Origin: Anaerolineales bacterium UBA6055
GTDB taxonomy: Bacteria > Chloroflexota > Anaerolineae > Aggregatilineales > Phototrophicaceae
Assembly: GCA_002428985.1 (NCBI GenBank)
Contig: DIYL01000013.1
Span: forward strand, 124,001-188,000
Length of the DNA: 64,000 nt
Reading direction: 5' to 3'
The position numbers and the translations under genes are program-made. The notes beneath the pieces are model-generated. The model was not told the origin of the DNA, searched no databases, and saw nothing but the letters and a program-made list of their open reading frames with translations. Position 1 is the stretch's first letter. Each line of letters opens with the position of its first letter. Shown here piece by piece: positions 1-9,122 of the stretch.

Positions 1-128
1 TAGCATAGTTACACCAATGTAGGTAGACACACATGCAAAAGATCTAATCAATCTCAGTATCTGTTTATGAGATTCGAACCATTCTTGAAATCAAATTCTG
101 TTAATTCTTAAACCCAAAAACAGAAAAA

Positions 129-150
129 CCACTCTCTATCGGTGGCTTTT
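129..150. terminator. Weak bidirectional terminator-like hairpin
   Basis: A 4-bp stem (CCAC/GTGG, 129-132 with 142-145) is flanked by A-runs on the left and CTTTT on the right. It lies downstream of the minus-strand tRNA, so it could end that transcript. The stem is short, so this is tentative. Nothing else was recognised in 1-128. Confidence 0.3.
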
Positions 151-179
151 AATTCAGATCTAGTTTGAAATTTTATTAG

Positions 180-252
180 TGACCCTGGAAGGACTCGAAC
201 CTTCAACCTAACGATTAAGAGTCGCTTGCTCTGCCAATTGAGCTACAAGGCC
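180..252 (-). tRNA. tRNA-Lys (anticodon CTT)
   Basis: The reverse complement folds as a full cloverleaf. The acceptor stem is GGCCTTG/CAGGGTC (two G-U pairs), with a D-arm, an anticodon stem AGCGA/TCGTT around loop CTCTTAA, and a T-arm GAAGG-TTCGAGT-CCTTC. The anticodon CTT reads the Lys codon AAG. The discriminator base is A (position 180). The 3' CCA is not encoded and must be added after transcription. A good promoter lies just upstream at 274-303. Confidence 0.95.
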
Positions 253-273
253 TTTTGAATATTTAAGAATAGA

Positions 274-303
274 ATTATACAGTTTTTCACAATCGTTTTT
301 CAA
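274..303 (-). promoter_or_regulatory. Promoter of tRNA-Lys
   Basis: On the minus strand TTGAAA (298-303) is followed after 18 bp by a perfect TATAAT (274-279). The predicted start is roughly a dozen bases before the tRNA 5' end at 252, which fits a short tRNA leader. Confidence 0.65.
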
Positions 304-491
304 GGGTCAGTCACACTTGGGCAGCACTCTACAATATAAAAAATCCGTATATATTATACAAATCTGCCACAATTGATGAGACGGTAGTTTCTACTGTAAT
401 GAAAATGTGGGACACTTAATATCGAAAGTAAATTGCTTACTAAACATGTATATTGCATACCTATAATCACATCTACATAGGGTAGTGATCT
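304..491. other. Intergenic leader, no gene seen
   Basis: This stretch between the tRNA promoter and the first protein gene contains no supportable coding frame. A perfect TATAAT at 462-467 may be the -10 box for the gene at 492, but no convincing -35 element lies 16-18 bp before it. Confidence 0.4.
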
Positions 492-1511
492 ATGTCAAAA
501 AATATTCTAATTATTGGCGGGGCACGCAACATGAGCTATTACCTTGCCAAACAGCTTACCGAAGCAGGTTATACACTAACGCTGCTCTATCGTGGTCCAA
601 CCAACGAAGATTTGCCCGACACTGTACATCACTTACATGCAGATCGTACCGATACAAATCAGTTACGGCGGGCATTGTTGGCTAAATCATTTGATACAGT
701 AGTGGATTTTGCCCTTTATGAAGGGACCGAGACAGAAGACATCCTCAATATCTTCATGGGCAATGTTGGACAATATCTTGTTATCAGTACGGGTCAAGTT
801 TATCTCGTAAGAGAAGGTATTCAACGCCCCTTCCGTGAACAAGATTACGATGGACGTTTAATGCCATCTCCCAAAGAAAACACCTTCGCGCATGAAGAAT
901 GGAACTATGGCATGCAAAAGCGCGAAGTCGAAGACAAATTACAAAAGGCATGGTTAACATCTAATTTTCCATACACTATTTTCCGGCTGCCAATGGTAAA
1001 TAGTGGACGCGATCAATTTAATCGTCTTTATAACTATTATTTGCGCTTGCAAGATGGAGGACATGTACTCGTTCCAGAAACCCCCAACTATCCGTTAAAC
1101 CATGTCTATGCAATGGATGTGATTCGTGCCATTATGAAAGTAATCGAGACAGGCATAGGCAAGGGAGAAGCTTTCAATATCGCACAAGACGAAAGTATAT
1201 CGCTTGATGAGTTTCTAGGCATATTAGGAAACTTAATGAATGTATCCCCCAAAATCGTGCGAGCAAAACGAAGCGATTTAGAAGCAAATGGATTTTTGCC
1301 AGATTGTTCCCCTTTTAGCGAACGCTGGATGAGTGAACTAGATAATACAAAAAGCAAAGATATATTAGATATGTCATATACTGCTCTCCCAGACTATCTT
1401 ACTGAACTTGTAGCATATTATCAGTCGCAAAATATCCCAGAACCCCTCACATATCGTCGTCGTCGTGCCGAATTACAATACATTGAACATCTAATACAAT
1501 CGCAAACCTAG
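492..1511 (+). CDS. NAD-dependent epimerase/dehydratase (extended SDR)
   Basis: A 339-residue Rossmann protein of the extended short-chain dehydrogenase family, probably acting on a nucleotide sugar or similar substrate in the cytoplasm. The dinucleotide-binding glycine motif is at the N terminus (IGGARNMS, residues 7-14). An active-site-like segment YGMQKREVE near residue 140 replaces the classical YxxxK, as in atypical extended SDRs. The family is clear; the substrate is not. The gene is followed after 15 bases by a solute-binding protein on the same strand, so the two may be co-transcribed. Confidence 0.8.
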   Translation: MSKNILIIGGARNMSYYLAKQLTEAGYTLTLLYRGPTNEDLPDTVHHLHADRTDTNQLRRALLAKSFDTVVDFALYEGTETEDILNIFMGNVGQYLVISTGQVYLVREGIQRPFREQDYDGRLMPSPKENTFAHEEWNYGMQKREVEDKLQKAWLTSNFPYTIFRLPMVNSGRDQFNRLYNYYLRLQDGGHVLVPETPNYPLNHVYAMDVIRAIMKVIETGIGKGEAFNIAQDESISLDEFLGILGNLMNVSPKIVRAKRSDLEANGFLPDCSPFSERWMSELDNTKSKDILDMSYTALPDYLTELVAYYQSQNIPEPLTYRRRRAELQYIEHLIQSQT

Positions 1512-1526
1512 TTAAAGGATACTTTA

Positions 1527-2843
1527 ATGCTTAAACAAACATCTATCACTATTGTTATACTTTTGATCTTCGTCATAACATCATTTGCACAAGAAAACAC
1601 AGTCCTTGTCTGGACAACATTCGACGCTACCGAACTTGAGTGGCTTAATGCTAAGGCAACTGAGTTTAACGAGATGCAATCAGATTTTACAATCGAGGTA
1701 CAAGCCTTTGCAGATGACGACCAGTTACTAGCAACTTACAATAATAATGAAGGTACGGAGCCAGCACTACTGCACCTAACAGATGACTCCACACAAGTCA
1801 TCATGGATCTTCAAATTACCCAGCCATATAGTGCTGTAATTGGCGATGCAGAAACAATTATGGACATCCCCGTACACCAATCAGAGTGGTTTGACACAAT
1901 AACCGCCCATGCTACGTTCAGTGACACATGGATGATGATCCCAATATTTTCATCAACAGCCATGACCTATGTCAATATTGATTTATTGAACGAACTAGAA
2001 GCCAGTTTTGCATTTGTGCCCCAAGATTTGATGACGCTTGAACTCATTTGTGAGGAGCTACAATCGGCAATTGAAGATGGTTCAATAGACAGCTGTGTTG
2101 TATGGGATGATAACATGTGGTTATTCGAAAACTGGTTAGCTCAACAAAATACCGCATTAGTAAATAACAATAATGGACGAGATATTCGTGCAACAAGCTT
2201 CGATTTACTAAGTGAAGCATCTATTGCCAACATTGAATATATGCGCTATTTAATTGAAACTGGATATGCAATTGACCCGTCATCTATTGAAGATACAGCG
2301 ATCCAATCATTTATTGATGGGCGTGCACCAATGTTGTTTGCTGATAATACAGCCATATTGAACGCGGATATGGCGTTTGAAGGAGATGTATTAACATCTA
2401 ACGTGGACTTTGGTTGGTCAGGCGCACGATTGGATACAGAAAATCTGTGGTTATCAGCAAACGTTGAGCCAGAAATTGCAGAAGCAGCAACTGCGTTTGC
2501 GCTATATTTAACCGCACCAGAAAATAATGTCGAGTGGCATCAAGCAACAGGATCTTTACCTCTCACACAATCAGCATATGATCTCTTATTAGAGAGTGAA
2601 TGGGCAGAAACTAACCCTGAACAAATCAATGTGCTCCGCGCATTGACTGAATCAATAGCTGAAACTTCTACATTATATTCGGTCATAGGTAACTCCATTG
2701 AGATCCGTGACGCACTTCGTTTTGGGCTCAATCAGATTATCCTATCAGATGTTGATGTTGCAAGTGGACTCGAGACAACACAAGACTTTGTAGCAGATCA
2801 ACTTGAAGCCTACAACCTCTCGAATGCACCTGATATTGATTAA
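1527..2843 (+). CDS. Extracellular solute-binding protein (ABC transporter type 1)
   Basis: A 438-residue periplasmic or exported binding protein resembling the sugar-type ABC receptors. It begins with a signal peptide (hydrophobic residues 6-20, then SFAQEN) but has no lipobox cysteine, so it is probably cleaved and released. The mature start LVWTTFDATELEWLNAKATE and a C-terminal helical region fit the family. No permease or ATPase genes lie nearby, so it is an orphan receptor in this window. Its stop codon interlocks with that of the convergent gene at 2840. Confidence 0.75.
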   Translation: MLKQTSITIVILLIFVITSFAQENTVLVWTTFDATELEWLNAKATEFNEMQSDFTIEVQAFADDDQLLATYNNNEGTEPALLHLTDDSTQVIMDLQITQPYSAVIGDAETIMDIPVHQSEWFDTITAHATFSDTWMMIPIFSSTAMTYVNIDLLNELEASFAFVPQDLMTLELICEELQSAIEDGSIDSCVVWDDNMWLFENWLAQQNTALVNNNNGRDIRATSFDLLSEASIANIEYMRYLIETGYAIDPSSIEDTAIQSFIDGRAPMLFADNTAILNADMAFEGDVLTSNVDFGWSGARLDTENLWLSANVEPEIAEAATAFALYLTAPENNVEWHQATGSLPLTQSAYDLLLESEWAETNPEQINVLRALTESIAETSTLYSVIGNSIEIRDALRFGLNQIILSDVDVASGLETTQDFVADQLEAYNLSNAPDID

Positions 2844-3553
2844 GGTGTTAAACGATCCGCATATGCGCGGATAATAGGATTTGCTCTATATAGTGGCTTA
2901 CCATGTGCAAGGCACAAAATTTCAACATCAAGCTGTGCAACACGTCGGATGGATTGTTTAACAGCAGTCCAATCCGGCGATACAGAGCGTAGAGGCGTCC
3001 TCAAAGACCCCGCGAATCGCATCATAACATCCCCACCAATCAGTAATTTATCCTGTGGAACATAGTAACCAACTTGCCCATGACTATGCCCTGGTAGATG
3101 AATGACCTCTAACCCCTCAAGTATTGTATCCAGCTTATCGCCATCACCTAAATTGACATCAACACGCGATGGAGCCGCTGGCTCATTATTTTTAGCCATG
3201 TTATATATCATACGGTTAAACCAACCCAATTCATCAGGGTCAGCCAAAACACCATCAGCTTCACCACGAATAATCTGTGCATCGATACGATGAGCATAGG
3301 TTGTGGCATTTGAGCGAGACTGGAACGCATTTAATCCCCCGATATGATCAGGGTGTGCATGCGTAATCAGCATATGATCGACATCAGCCACTGTCCACCC
3401 ACTTGTCCGCAGTTGCTTGTCCAAATGATCAACATCACTAGCCCCAAGCATCATATCAACAACTGTGAGCGTATCACCATTGACGATCACATACTGATTG
3501 AGCAAATTAAATTTGGTGAGTATTCCATAAACGTGGTTACTAAGCTGTTGCAT
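2840..3553 (-). CDS. MBL-fold metallo-hydrolase
   Basis: A 237-residue metallo-beta-lactamase-fold hydrolase. The metal-binding THAHPDH motif, a later LPGHSHG histidine, the GGDVMM aspartate and a C-terminal LAHGKPL histidine give a complete two-metal site. The ATG at 3553 is preferred over an upstream TTG because AAAGGT lies 8 bases before it. It converges with the solute-binding protein gene with a 4-base overlap. The substrate cannot be told from sequence; glyoxalase-II-like or lactonase activities are possible. Confidence 0.85.
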   Translation of the reverse strand: MQQLSNHVYGILTKFNLLNQYVIVNGDTLTVVDMMLGASDVDHLDKQLRTSGWTVADVDHMLITHAHPDHIGGLNAFQSRSNATTYAHRIDAQIIRGEADGVLADPDELGWFNRMIYNMAKNNEPAAPSRVDVNLGDGDKLDTILEGLEVIHLPGHSHGQVGYYVPQDKLLIGGDVMMRFAGSLRTPLRSVSPDWTAVKQSIRRVAQLDVEILCLAHGKPLYRANPIIRAYADRLTP

Positions 3554-3725
3554 TTGGTTACCTTTAAACAATTTATTTGACGATTAAATGATAACTCAAG
3601 TTTTGGTACACCGCCCTAACCATGTGATTGCAAAAACAACTCACCAAAAATTAATCTTACAAATCAACTCGTTCTCCGTATTGACCCACAATGACATATT
3701 AAAACTATATTTAACATAATAGTAT

Positions 3726-3754
3726 TTGCACTTAAAAGTATTTTAATGTAGAAT
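3726..3754 (+). promoter_or_regulatory. Promoter of the 3791-5551 pair
   Basis: TTGCAC (3726-3731), a 17-bp spacer and TAGAAT (3749-3754) make a sigma-70-type promoter. It would give a leader of about 30 bases containing AGGGA (3776-3780) before the ATG at 3791. Confidence 0.55.
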
Positions 3755-3790
3755 GCACTCATCTTATATTAATCTAGGGAATGTGAGATC

Positions 3791-4495
3791 ATGCAACACA
3801 ATAGCGCTACACTAAAGCAACAATTTCAATATATCCGAAACCTCATCTCCCAAGCAAACTATGGTAAAGCTCTAGAAGAACTTTACCTCATAGATCATCC
3901 CAAAGCCGATGAATGGATTGAAAAGATCAATCAACGCATCGACAAAAATTCTATGAATGATCAGGCAAAAGGAAGGGGTTCTAGACAACAAGGATCGAGG
4001 GCATTAGGAGCATTAATCTTCACTAGCGAGACTAGTGTCAAGTTCCAACTATTTAAGCTCATTATGTTTATCGTCTGCCTCATTGCAAGTATAGCATTCT
4101 TGGCTAGTTATTTGACGATTAGTTTTGATGAAGATCTATACAGTTATCTATCGTTGGCTTTGAGTAGCTTTATGTTCTTTGGGGCTATTGCAACAATCAT
4201 CTCCTTTGTTATGGCATTTGGTCAGAAAATCGACATATATCACAACGGATTACAACATACCAATGGCAATCAATCCAAACGATGGTACTGGAAGGATATA
4301 ACCAATCTCAAAATACATGATGAAACCATGCAATATACCGCACTTGGTATCCCATTTATGACGTATCGTGATTTTTCATTACACATCATGGTTAGCAAGA
4401 AACGTGTTCATAAAATTACACGAGACTACGCCGATTATGATACGTTGGCTCACTATATTATTGCTCGCACAGGTATACGCCCTGAATACATCTAA
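3791..4495 (+). CDS. Membrane protein with N-terminal helical repeat and PH-like tail
   Basis: An unrecognised 234-residue protein in three parts. Residues about 8-52 form a helical hairpin ending LYLIDHPKADEWIEKINQRI, a pattern shared with the next gene. Two transmembrane helices follow at about 90-145. The C-terminal half (IDIYHNGLQHTNG, WYWKDITNLKI) resembles a small PH-like fold such as DUF6585. It forms a two-gene operon with 4505 (9-base gap). No function is claimed; a membrane-associated sensor or scaffold is possible. Confidence 0.6.
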   Translation: MQHNSATLKQQFQYIRNLISQANYGKALEELYLIDHPKADEWIEKINQRIDKNSMNDQAKGRGSRQQGSRALGALIFTSETSVKFQLFKLIMFIVCLIASIAFLASYLTISFDEDLYSYLSLALSSFMFFGAIATIISFVMAFGQKIDIYHNGLQHTNGNQSKRWYWKDITNLKIHDETMQYTALGIPFMTYRDFSLHIMVSKKRVHKITRDYADYDTLAHYIIARTGIRPEYI

Positions 4496-4504
4496 AGGTA
4501 AAAT

Positions 4505-5551
4505 ATGTCTACAAAACAACAAATGTTGCAAGCAAAGTATTTTATTCAGCAAAAACAATATGTAGAAGCACAACAAATTCTACAAACCATTGACCACCCA
4601 ATAGCAGAGAAATGGCTAAGAAAAGTCAACCATCTTATTGGTCAACAATTCCAGTTTGATGGAGATGATGACTTTTACGACTCTGAACCGACGCCAACTT
4701 ATCAAACGTACGATACAAATATCAGCGAATCGAAGAATATAGAACGAACGGATGCTGTCACCAGTGAAAGTGAAGCTCTTAACGCAATTACCTTAGGCGT
4801 TGTAGCCATCATTGCAGCAACAATCGGGATTGCACTCACCTCAGCTTTAGTCATCTGGGCATATTACGCACCGATTGCTTGGGCTGTTGTGGCTGGTTTA
4901 ACCGGATACGTAACAATGACCTTAGGAGTTAAATTTACGAAAGTACGAGATGGTAATGTAGCAATAGTAATTGGGGCATTAACAGGTCTCCTCATATGGG
5001 TAGGATTCTACGTTGTCATGTATCTCTATGAGCAACAATTATTCTTTACTGAATTTGGGTATGCTGGTGCATTTGGCGACTTCTTACTTGATACAACAGG
5101 GCAGAGTGGCATAGTAGGCTACTTCATGTATCGTTCAACACTAGCAGTCGAGTTCACGATATATCGTATACCGATTTTAGTTGAGGGTACATCTATGCTC
5201 ATCGCTATGTTATTAGAATTACCCGCCATAATGATTGCAATTGCAGCATTCACACGTACACGCACACAAGAGCCATTCTGCACTGCATCTAATAATTGGG
5301 TCAAATTCAAGAAACTCGGTCATGTTCCGTTTGCAGCGGTAGATGAATTCTTACGTGCAATTGCGCATGGTGATTATCGGACTGCTGGTCAAATTATTCA
5401 GAAACGAACAGGGGGACGCTCGTTCCTAACAATTTCCACAGGTGCTTGTTCAAAACAAGGATACCTAAGAATTGCGACAAGCAAAATGAATACTGATGCC
5501 GAAGGCACACATACTGTCTCAGTTGAAGCAATTCGCGCACTCGCAAAATAA
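4505..5551 (+). CDS. Multi-pass membrane protein sharing the IDHP motif
   Basis: A 348-residue protein of unknown function. It starts with the same helical module as its upstream neighbour (IQQKQYVEAQQILQTIDHP, residues 14-32) and an acidic linker. Four or so hydrophobic segments lie between residues about 95 and 255, and a soluble tail of about 90 residues follows. RBS AAAGGTAAAAT precedes the ATG. A strong terminator follows immediately. The shared motif suggests the two proteins meet through their N termini or both bind the same partner. Confidence 0.6.
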   Translation: MSTKQQMLQAKYFIQQKQYVEAQQILQTIDHPIAEKWLRKVNHLIGQQFQFDGDDDFYDSEPTPTYQTYDTNISESKNIERTDAVTSESEALNAITLGVVAIIAATIGIALTSALVIWAYYAPIAWAVVAGLTGYVTMTLGVKFTKVRDGNVAIVIGALTGLLIWVGFYVVMYLYEQQLFFTEFGYAGAFGDFLLDTTGQSGIVGYFMYRSTLAVEFTIYRIPILVEGTSMLIAMLLELPAIMIAIAAFTRTRTQEPFCTASNNWVKFKKLGHVPFAAVDEFLRAIAHGDYRTAGQIIQKRTGGRSFLTISTGACSKQGYLRIATSKMNTDAEGTHTVSVEAIRALAK

Positions 5552-5555
5552 GAGA

Positions 5556-5592
5556 AAAGGCGAAGTTGTAATCAGCTTCGCCTTTATTTTCA
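5556..5592. terminator. Bidirectional rho-independent terminator
   Basis: A perfect 10-bp stem AAAGGCGAAG/CTTCGCCTTT (5556-5565 with 5576-5585) with a 10-base loop. T-rich sequence lies on the right and A-rich on the left. It sits between two convergent genes and can serve both. Confidence 0.85.
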
Positions 5593-5608
5593 TCACGTAT
5601 CAGTTTGG

Positions 5609-6946
5609 CTAGTCGCCACCATCCTCGGCCATAATACCTTCACCATTAAAGCCACGACCCACACCGCGATAGACAAATCCCATCTCACGCATCATATCAG
5701 GATCATACATATTACGCCCATCAATAAGAATTGGGTTATTCATCGCGGAGAAAATGCGATTCATGTCAAGGTTTTTGAACTCATTCCAAGGCGTTAATAC
5801 AAGCAGTGCATCAGACCCTTCAGCAACACTATAGGAATTATCGCACAATGTCATACCTGTGACTTCTTCACTCGCATTGTCCATAGCAACCGGATCATAC
5901 ACTTTAACTGTCGCACCTTGATTCAAAAGTGATCTGATAACAGTCAAAGAAGGTGATTCACGAGTGTCATCCGTATTCTGCTTAAATGCTAATCCCAAGA
6001 CACCTACAGTCTTGCCATTCACATTCCCACCTAGCAGTTCGCGTACTTTCAGAGTAATTTGACGACGTTGAAACGCATTAATTTCCATCACAGCATTCAG
6101 CAATTGTGGATGCATCCCGTGTGTTTGAGCCATATTTGCTAGTGCTTTTACATCTTTAGGGAAGCATGATCCACCAAAACCGATACCTGCCTGTAAAAAG
6201 TGAGGTCCAATACGCTTATCAATACCCATGCCCCGCGCAACCTCAGTCACATCTGCTCCTAAACGCTCACAGATAATACTGATCTCGTTAATGAAGCTGA
6301 TGCGCGTCGCAAGGAACGCATTCGAGGCATATTTAATCATCTCAGCTGTACGAATATCTGTAATAACAGTCGGCGCATCTAAAGGTGCATATAATTCAGC
6401 AACTTTTTCAGCAGCCTCACGGTTGGTAGAACCAAATACTGTACGATCAGTATTCATAAAGTCAGCAATTGCTGATCCTTCGCGCAGAAATTCTGGACAA
6501 CTCACAACAGCAAAGTCAATCGGTTCTGGTTGATTACTTTCAATGATCTCAGTTGTCCAATCCCCTGTCCCAACCGGCACAGTCGACTTATTGATGACAA
6601 TTAGTGACTTTTTCATTGTTTTAGCAATAGTAGTCGCAGCAGAACGAACATACTGTAAATCAGCTTCACCATCTACACCTGATGGTGTACCAACACAAAT
6701 AAAGACAAATTCTGAGTCCTTCAGACCTTCTTCATAAGATGTCGTAAAGTGCATACGTCCGGCAGCAGTATTGCGTTCAACCACTTCTGCTAGTCCCGGT
6801 TCATAGATTGGCATCTCACCTTGTTTGAGCAAGTCAATTTTTCGTTGGTCAATATCGACCAATGTAACGTTATTACCTAGGTCTGCAAAGCATGTGCCTG
6901 TGACCAGTCCCACATAGCCTGACCCTATAACGCATAAATTTTTCAT
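5609..6946 (-). CDS. ugd: UDP-glucose 6-dehydrogenase
   Basis: Oxidises UDP-glucose to UDP-glucuronate with two NAD, supplying precursor for surface polysaccharides. The 445-residue length is usual for the family. The N-terminal Rossmann motif IGSGYVGLVTG, the substrate-loop region and the catalytic cysteine in GFGGSCFPKDV (about residue 258) are intact. A second Rossmann domain begins around VGVLGLAFKQNTDD. RBS GAGGT lies before the ATG. Possible promoter TTGCAC-N17-TACTAC lies upstream on the minus strand. The family assignment is firm. Confidence 0.95.
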   Translation of the reverse strand: MKNLCVIGSGYVGLVTGTCFADLGNNVTLVDIDQRKIDLLKQGEMPIYEPGLAEVVERNTAAGRMHFTTSYEEGLKDSEFVFICVGTPSGVDGEADLQYVRSAATTIAKTMKKSLIVINKSTVPVGTGDWTTEIIESNQPEPIDFAVVSCPEFLREGSAIADFMNTDRTVFGSTNREAAEKVAELYAPLDAPTVITDIRTAEMIKYASNAFLATRISFINEISIICERLGADVTEVARGMGIDKRIGPHFLQAGIGFGGSCFPKDVKALANMAQTHGMHPQLLNAVMEINAFQRRQITLKVRELLGGNVNGKTVGVLGLAFKQNTDDTRESPSLTVIRSLLNQGATVKVYDPVAMDNASEEVTGMTLCDNSYSVAEGSDALLVLTPWNEFKNLDMNRIFSAMNNPILIDGRNMYDPDMMREMGFVYRGVGRGFNGEGIMAEDGGD

Positions 6947-7102
6947 ATAGTGATTACCTCATGTTTTAATTGAATTTGCACTTAGTAGTATGTTGTACAC
7001 AGGGATTGTGCAAATTACTTATACTAAGACGGGTAGTTTACCAGAGTGTTTTATTCATGTTTAGACCCTGATTGATCTGAAAAAATGCAAAAACTTATAA
7101 AA

Positions 7103-7136
7103 ATCGAAACTTATTCGTAAGTGAGTAAATTTCGAT
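7103..7136. other. Hairpin in the leader of the double DUF427 gene
   Basis: ATCGAAA (7103-7109) can pair with TTTCGAT (7130-7136) around an inner CTTA-TTCG-TAAG tetraloop hairpin (7110-7121). There is no T-run, so it is not a typical terminator. It lies about 50 bases before the ATG at 7182 and could be a leader structure or operator. Confidence 0.35.
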
Positions 7137-7181
7137 TACGTCTTAGGTGATGTAAGGCACAATCACTAGGAGAAGCCAAAC

Positions 7182-7931
7182 ATGACATTAAAGATGAACG
7201 GTATTTGGGAACCAACCCGCCGACACCTCAAAGTGAAGTTTAATGGTGAAGTCATTGCAGATACCCAAAAGGGAATGCTTATGATCGAGTCACCATATGA
7301 AATGCACTACTACTTCCCACAAGATGATGTACGCACAGAGTTTCTCAGCGAAAGTGGTGATCTGAACGAATCTAAATTCAAGGGAAACGCCACGCTTTTC
7401 AATGTGACTGTAAACGGTAAAACCGTTGAAAATGCAGGGTGGACATATCCTGAAGCAAAAGATAAACGCCCCGATTTGCGTGGATATTATGCCTTCAAAT
7501 GGGATGCCATGGATGCATGGTACGAAGAAAATGAAGAAGTGATCGGACACCCTCGTAATCCGTACCATCGTGTCGATACTATCCAAAGCACCCGCCACAT
7601 TCGTATTGAAGTTGATGGCGTCACAGTCGCTGAATCAAATCGTCCAGTACTATTGTTCGAGACAGGTCTACCAACACGTTATTACATTCCAAAAGAGGAT
7701 GTCATCGTTGACACAGCTCGTACCGATACACACACCATCTGCCCCTACAAAGGTGTTGCAGATTACTGGAAATTTGACGTAAATGGCGAAGAACACGAAG
7801 ATTTGTGGGGATACCATGAACCATTCAACGAAGCCCTAAAAATCAAAAATCTGGTCGCATTCTACGATGAAAAAGTTCAAGTCTACATCGATGGCGAATT
7901 ACAGAAGAAGCCACGCACTGTCTTCGCGTAA
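7182..7931 (+). CDS. Tandem DUF427 protein
   Basis: A 249-residue cytoplasmic protein made of two DUF427 (NTP-transferase-like beta) domains. The first spans residues about 1-115. The second starts near residue 120 (HIRIEVDGVTVAESN) and contains the signature CPYKGVADYW. The second copy resembles the single-domain protein at 16260. The first copy lacks the CPxKG signature (FKGNATLFNV there), so only the second is canonical. RBS AGGAGA lies before the ATG. Biochemical function is unknown for the family. Confidence 0.85.
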   Translation: MTLKMNGIWEPTRRHLKVKFNGEVIADTQKGMLMIESPYEMHYYFPQDDVRTEFLSESGDLNESKFKGNATLFNVTVNGKTVENAGWTYPEAKDKRPDLRGYYAFKWDAMDAWYEENEEVIGHPRNPYHRVDTIQSTRHIRIEVDGVTVAESNRPVLLFETGLPTRYYIPKEDVIVDTARTDTHTICPYKGVADYWKFDVNGEEHEDLWGYHEPFNEALKIKNLVAFYDEKVQVYIDGELQKKPRTVFA

Positions 7932-7959
7932 GCCTTCTATAATCTCTAGCAATCATCAT

Positions 7960-7994
7960 CAGGGCATGCCATGGTTGATATGCCCTGTTTTATT
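7960..7994 (+). terminator. Rho-independent terminator
   Basis: CAGGGCAT/ATGCCCTG (7960-7967 with 7980-7987) forms an 8-bp stem with a 12-base loop followed by TTTTATT. It ends the DUF427 transcript before the next gene, which starts 20 bases further on. Confidence 0.85.
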
Positions 7995-8008
7995 GGTGGT
8001 GATTATTT

Positions 8009-9043
8009 ATGTTTTTTGTTGTATCGCGTTTAGCAGGCTTCTGTGTTTTACTGACAATTTTATCTGGACTATTCCTGATCACCTTAAGTACGACATCCTC
8101 AGCAAGTAATTCCACAATGCTAGTCCGCATAGAGGAAGCAGATGGGAATGGCGAATTATATGCGCTCGATTTGTATAAGAACATTCTCCATCGAATGACC
8201 TACACACCGACCAATGAACGCGCCCCGCTCTGGTCGCCTGATGGTCAGCAAGTTCTCGTTATCCGCGATAATATTCCAATGATCTTATCCCCATCAGGGC
8301 GAATGCTTCATCAATTTGATACATTTATAGCCCAAGCAGAATGGTCGCCGGACAGCCAAAAATTAGCGATGATGACAATCAGCGCTGGATCAACATCACT
8401 CATTAGCAGGCAGGTTATCATTATTGAAGATGGGGAGGTGATTGCACGCTCACCAGAGCTATCGTTCGTCAAAACAATTCGATGGACACTTGATAATGAA
8501 TCGATACATGTGCTGGTATCGAGGCAAGAGGTGTATAGTGTCTATAGTCTAGATATAACTACAGGTGAGGCAACTTTACACGGGGATTGGGTTGATGGAA
8601 CACAAGCCTTATCTAACTTAACTCTATCGCCACATGAGACGACATTTATTGGAACATACTACATCCCATATCGCCATACCAGCCACGAAATCGTGCAATA
8701 CAACGCACAAGATGAAACCATGAGTAAGGTCACCCATCATATCGGCATTGACAATTACGCCAATTGGTCACCCAATGGACAACATCTCTCAATTGTCTCA
8801 GATCGTGACGGGGTTGCTAATTTATATCTACTTGATCGTAATACACTTGAACCTCAAAAAATCACAGATTTATCGAGTGATGTTTGGTATAGACCGACAT
8901 GGTCAACTGATAGCCAATCTATCGCATTCCAGACGAAAATTGACGATGTACTTCATCTATGCGAGGTTGATATTGTCACAACAACAACAGCCTGCCACAT
9001 TGAATTACCAGATACAAATGCAGATGTTGCAATCCGCCCCTAA
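8009..9043 (+). CDS. Exported WD40-like (PD40) beta-propeller protein
   Basis: A 344-residue TolB-type propeller. An N-terminal hydrophobic segment (residues 7-30) is a signal peptide or membrane anchor. At least four PD40 blades are visible: LWSPDGQQVLVI, EWSPDSQKLAMM, NWSPNGQHLSIVSDRDG and TWSTDSQSIAFQT. These proteins are generally extracytoplasmic binding scaffolds; no enzyme motif was seen. The ATG follows shortly after the terminator, so its promoter probably overlaps the terminator region. Confidence 0.8.
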   Translation: MFFVVSRLAGFCVLLTILSGLFLITLSTTSSASNSTMLVRIEEADGNGELYALDLYKNILHRMTYTPTNERAPLWSPDGQQVLVIRDNIPMILSPSGRMLHQFDTFIAQAEWSPDSQKLAMMTISAGSTSLISRQVIIIEDGEVIARSPELSFVKTIRWTLDNESIHVLVSRQEVYSVYSLDITTGEATLHGDWVDGTQALSNLTLSPHETTFIGTYYIPYRHTSHEIVQYNAQDETMSKVTHHIGIDNYANWSPNGQHLSIVSDRDGVANLYLLDRNTLEPQKITDLSSDVWYRPTWSTDSQSIAFQTKIDDVLHLCEVDIVTTTTACHIELPDTNADVAIRP

Positions 9044-9122
9044 ATCTGCGACAAAGTCACGATCCACGTTATACTAATGTGCAGAGTTTTAAGATGGATT
9101 TATTACAAGGATTACTCTAATT

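Noticed and set aside
68..95. T-loop-like GGTTCGAATC on the minus strand near the left edge, suggesting a second tRNA
   Set aside because: No matching T-stem, acceptor or anticodon arm can be folded around it.
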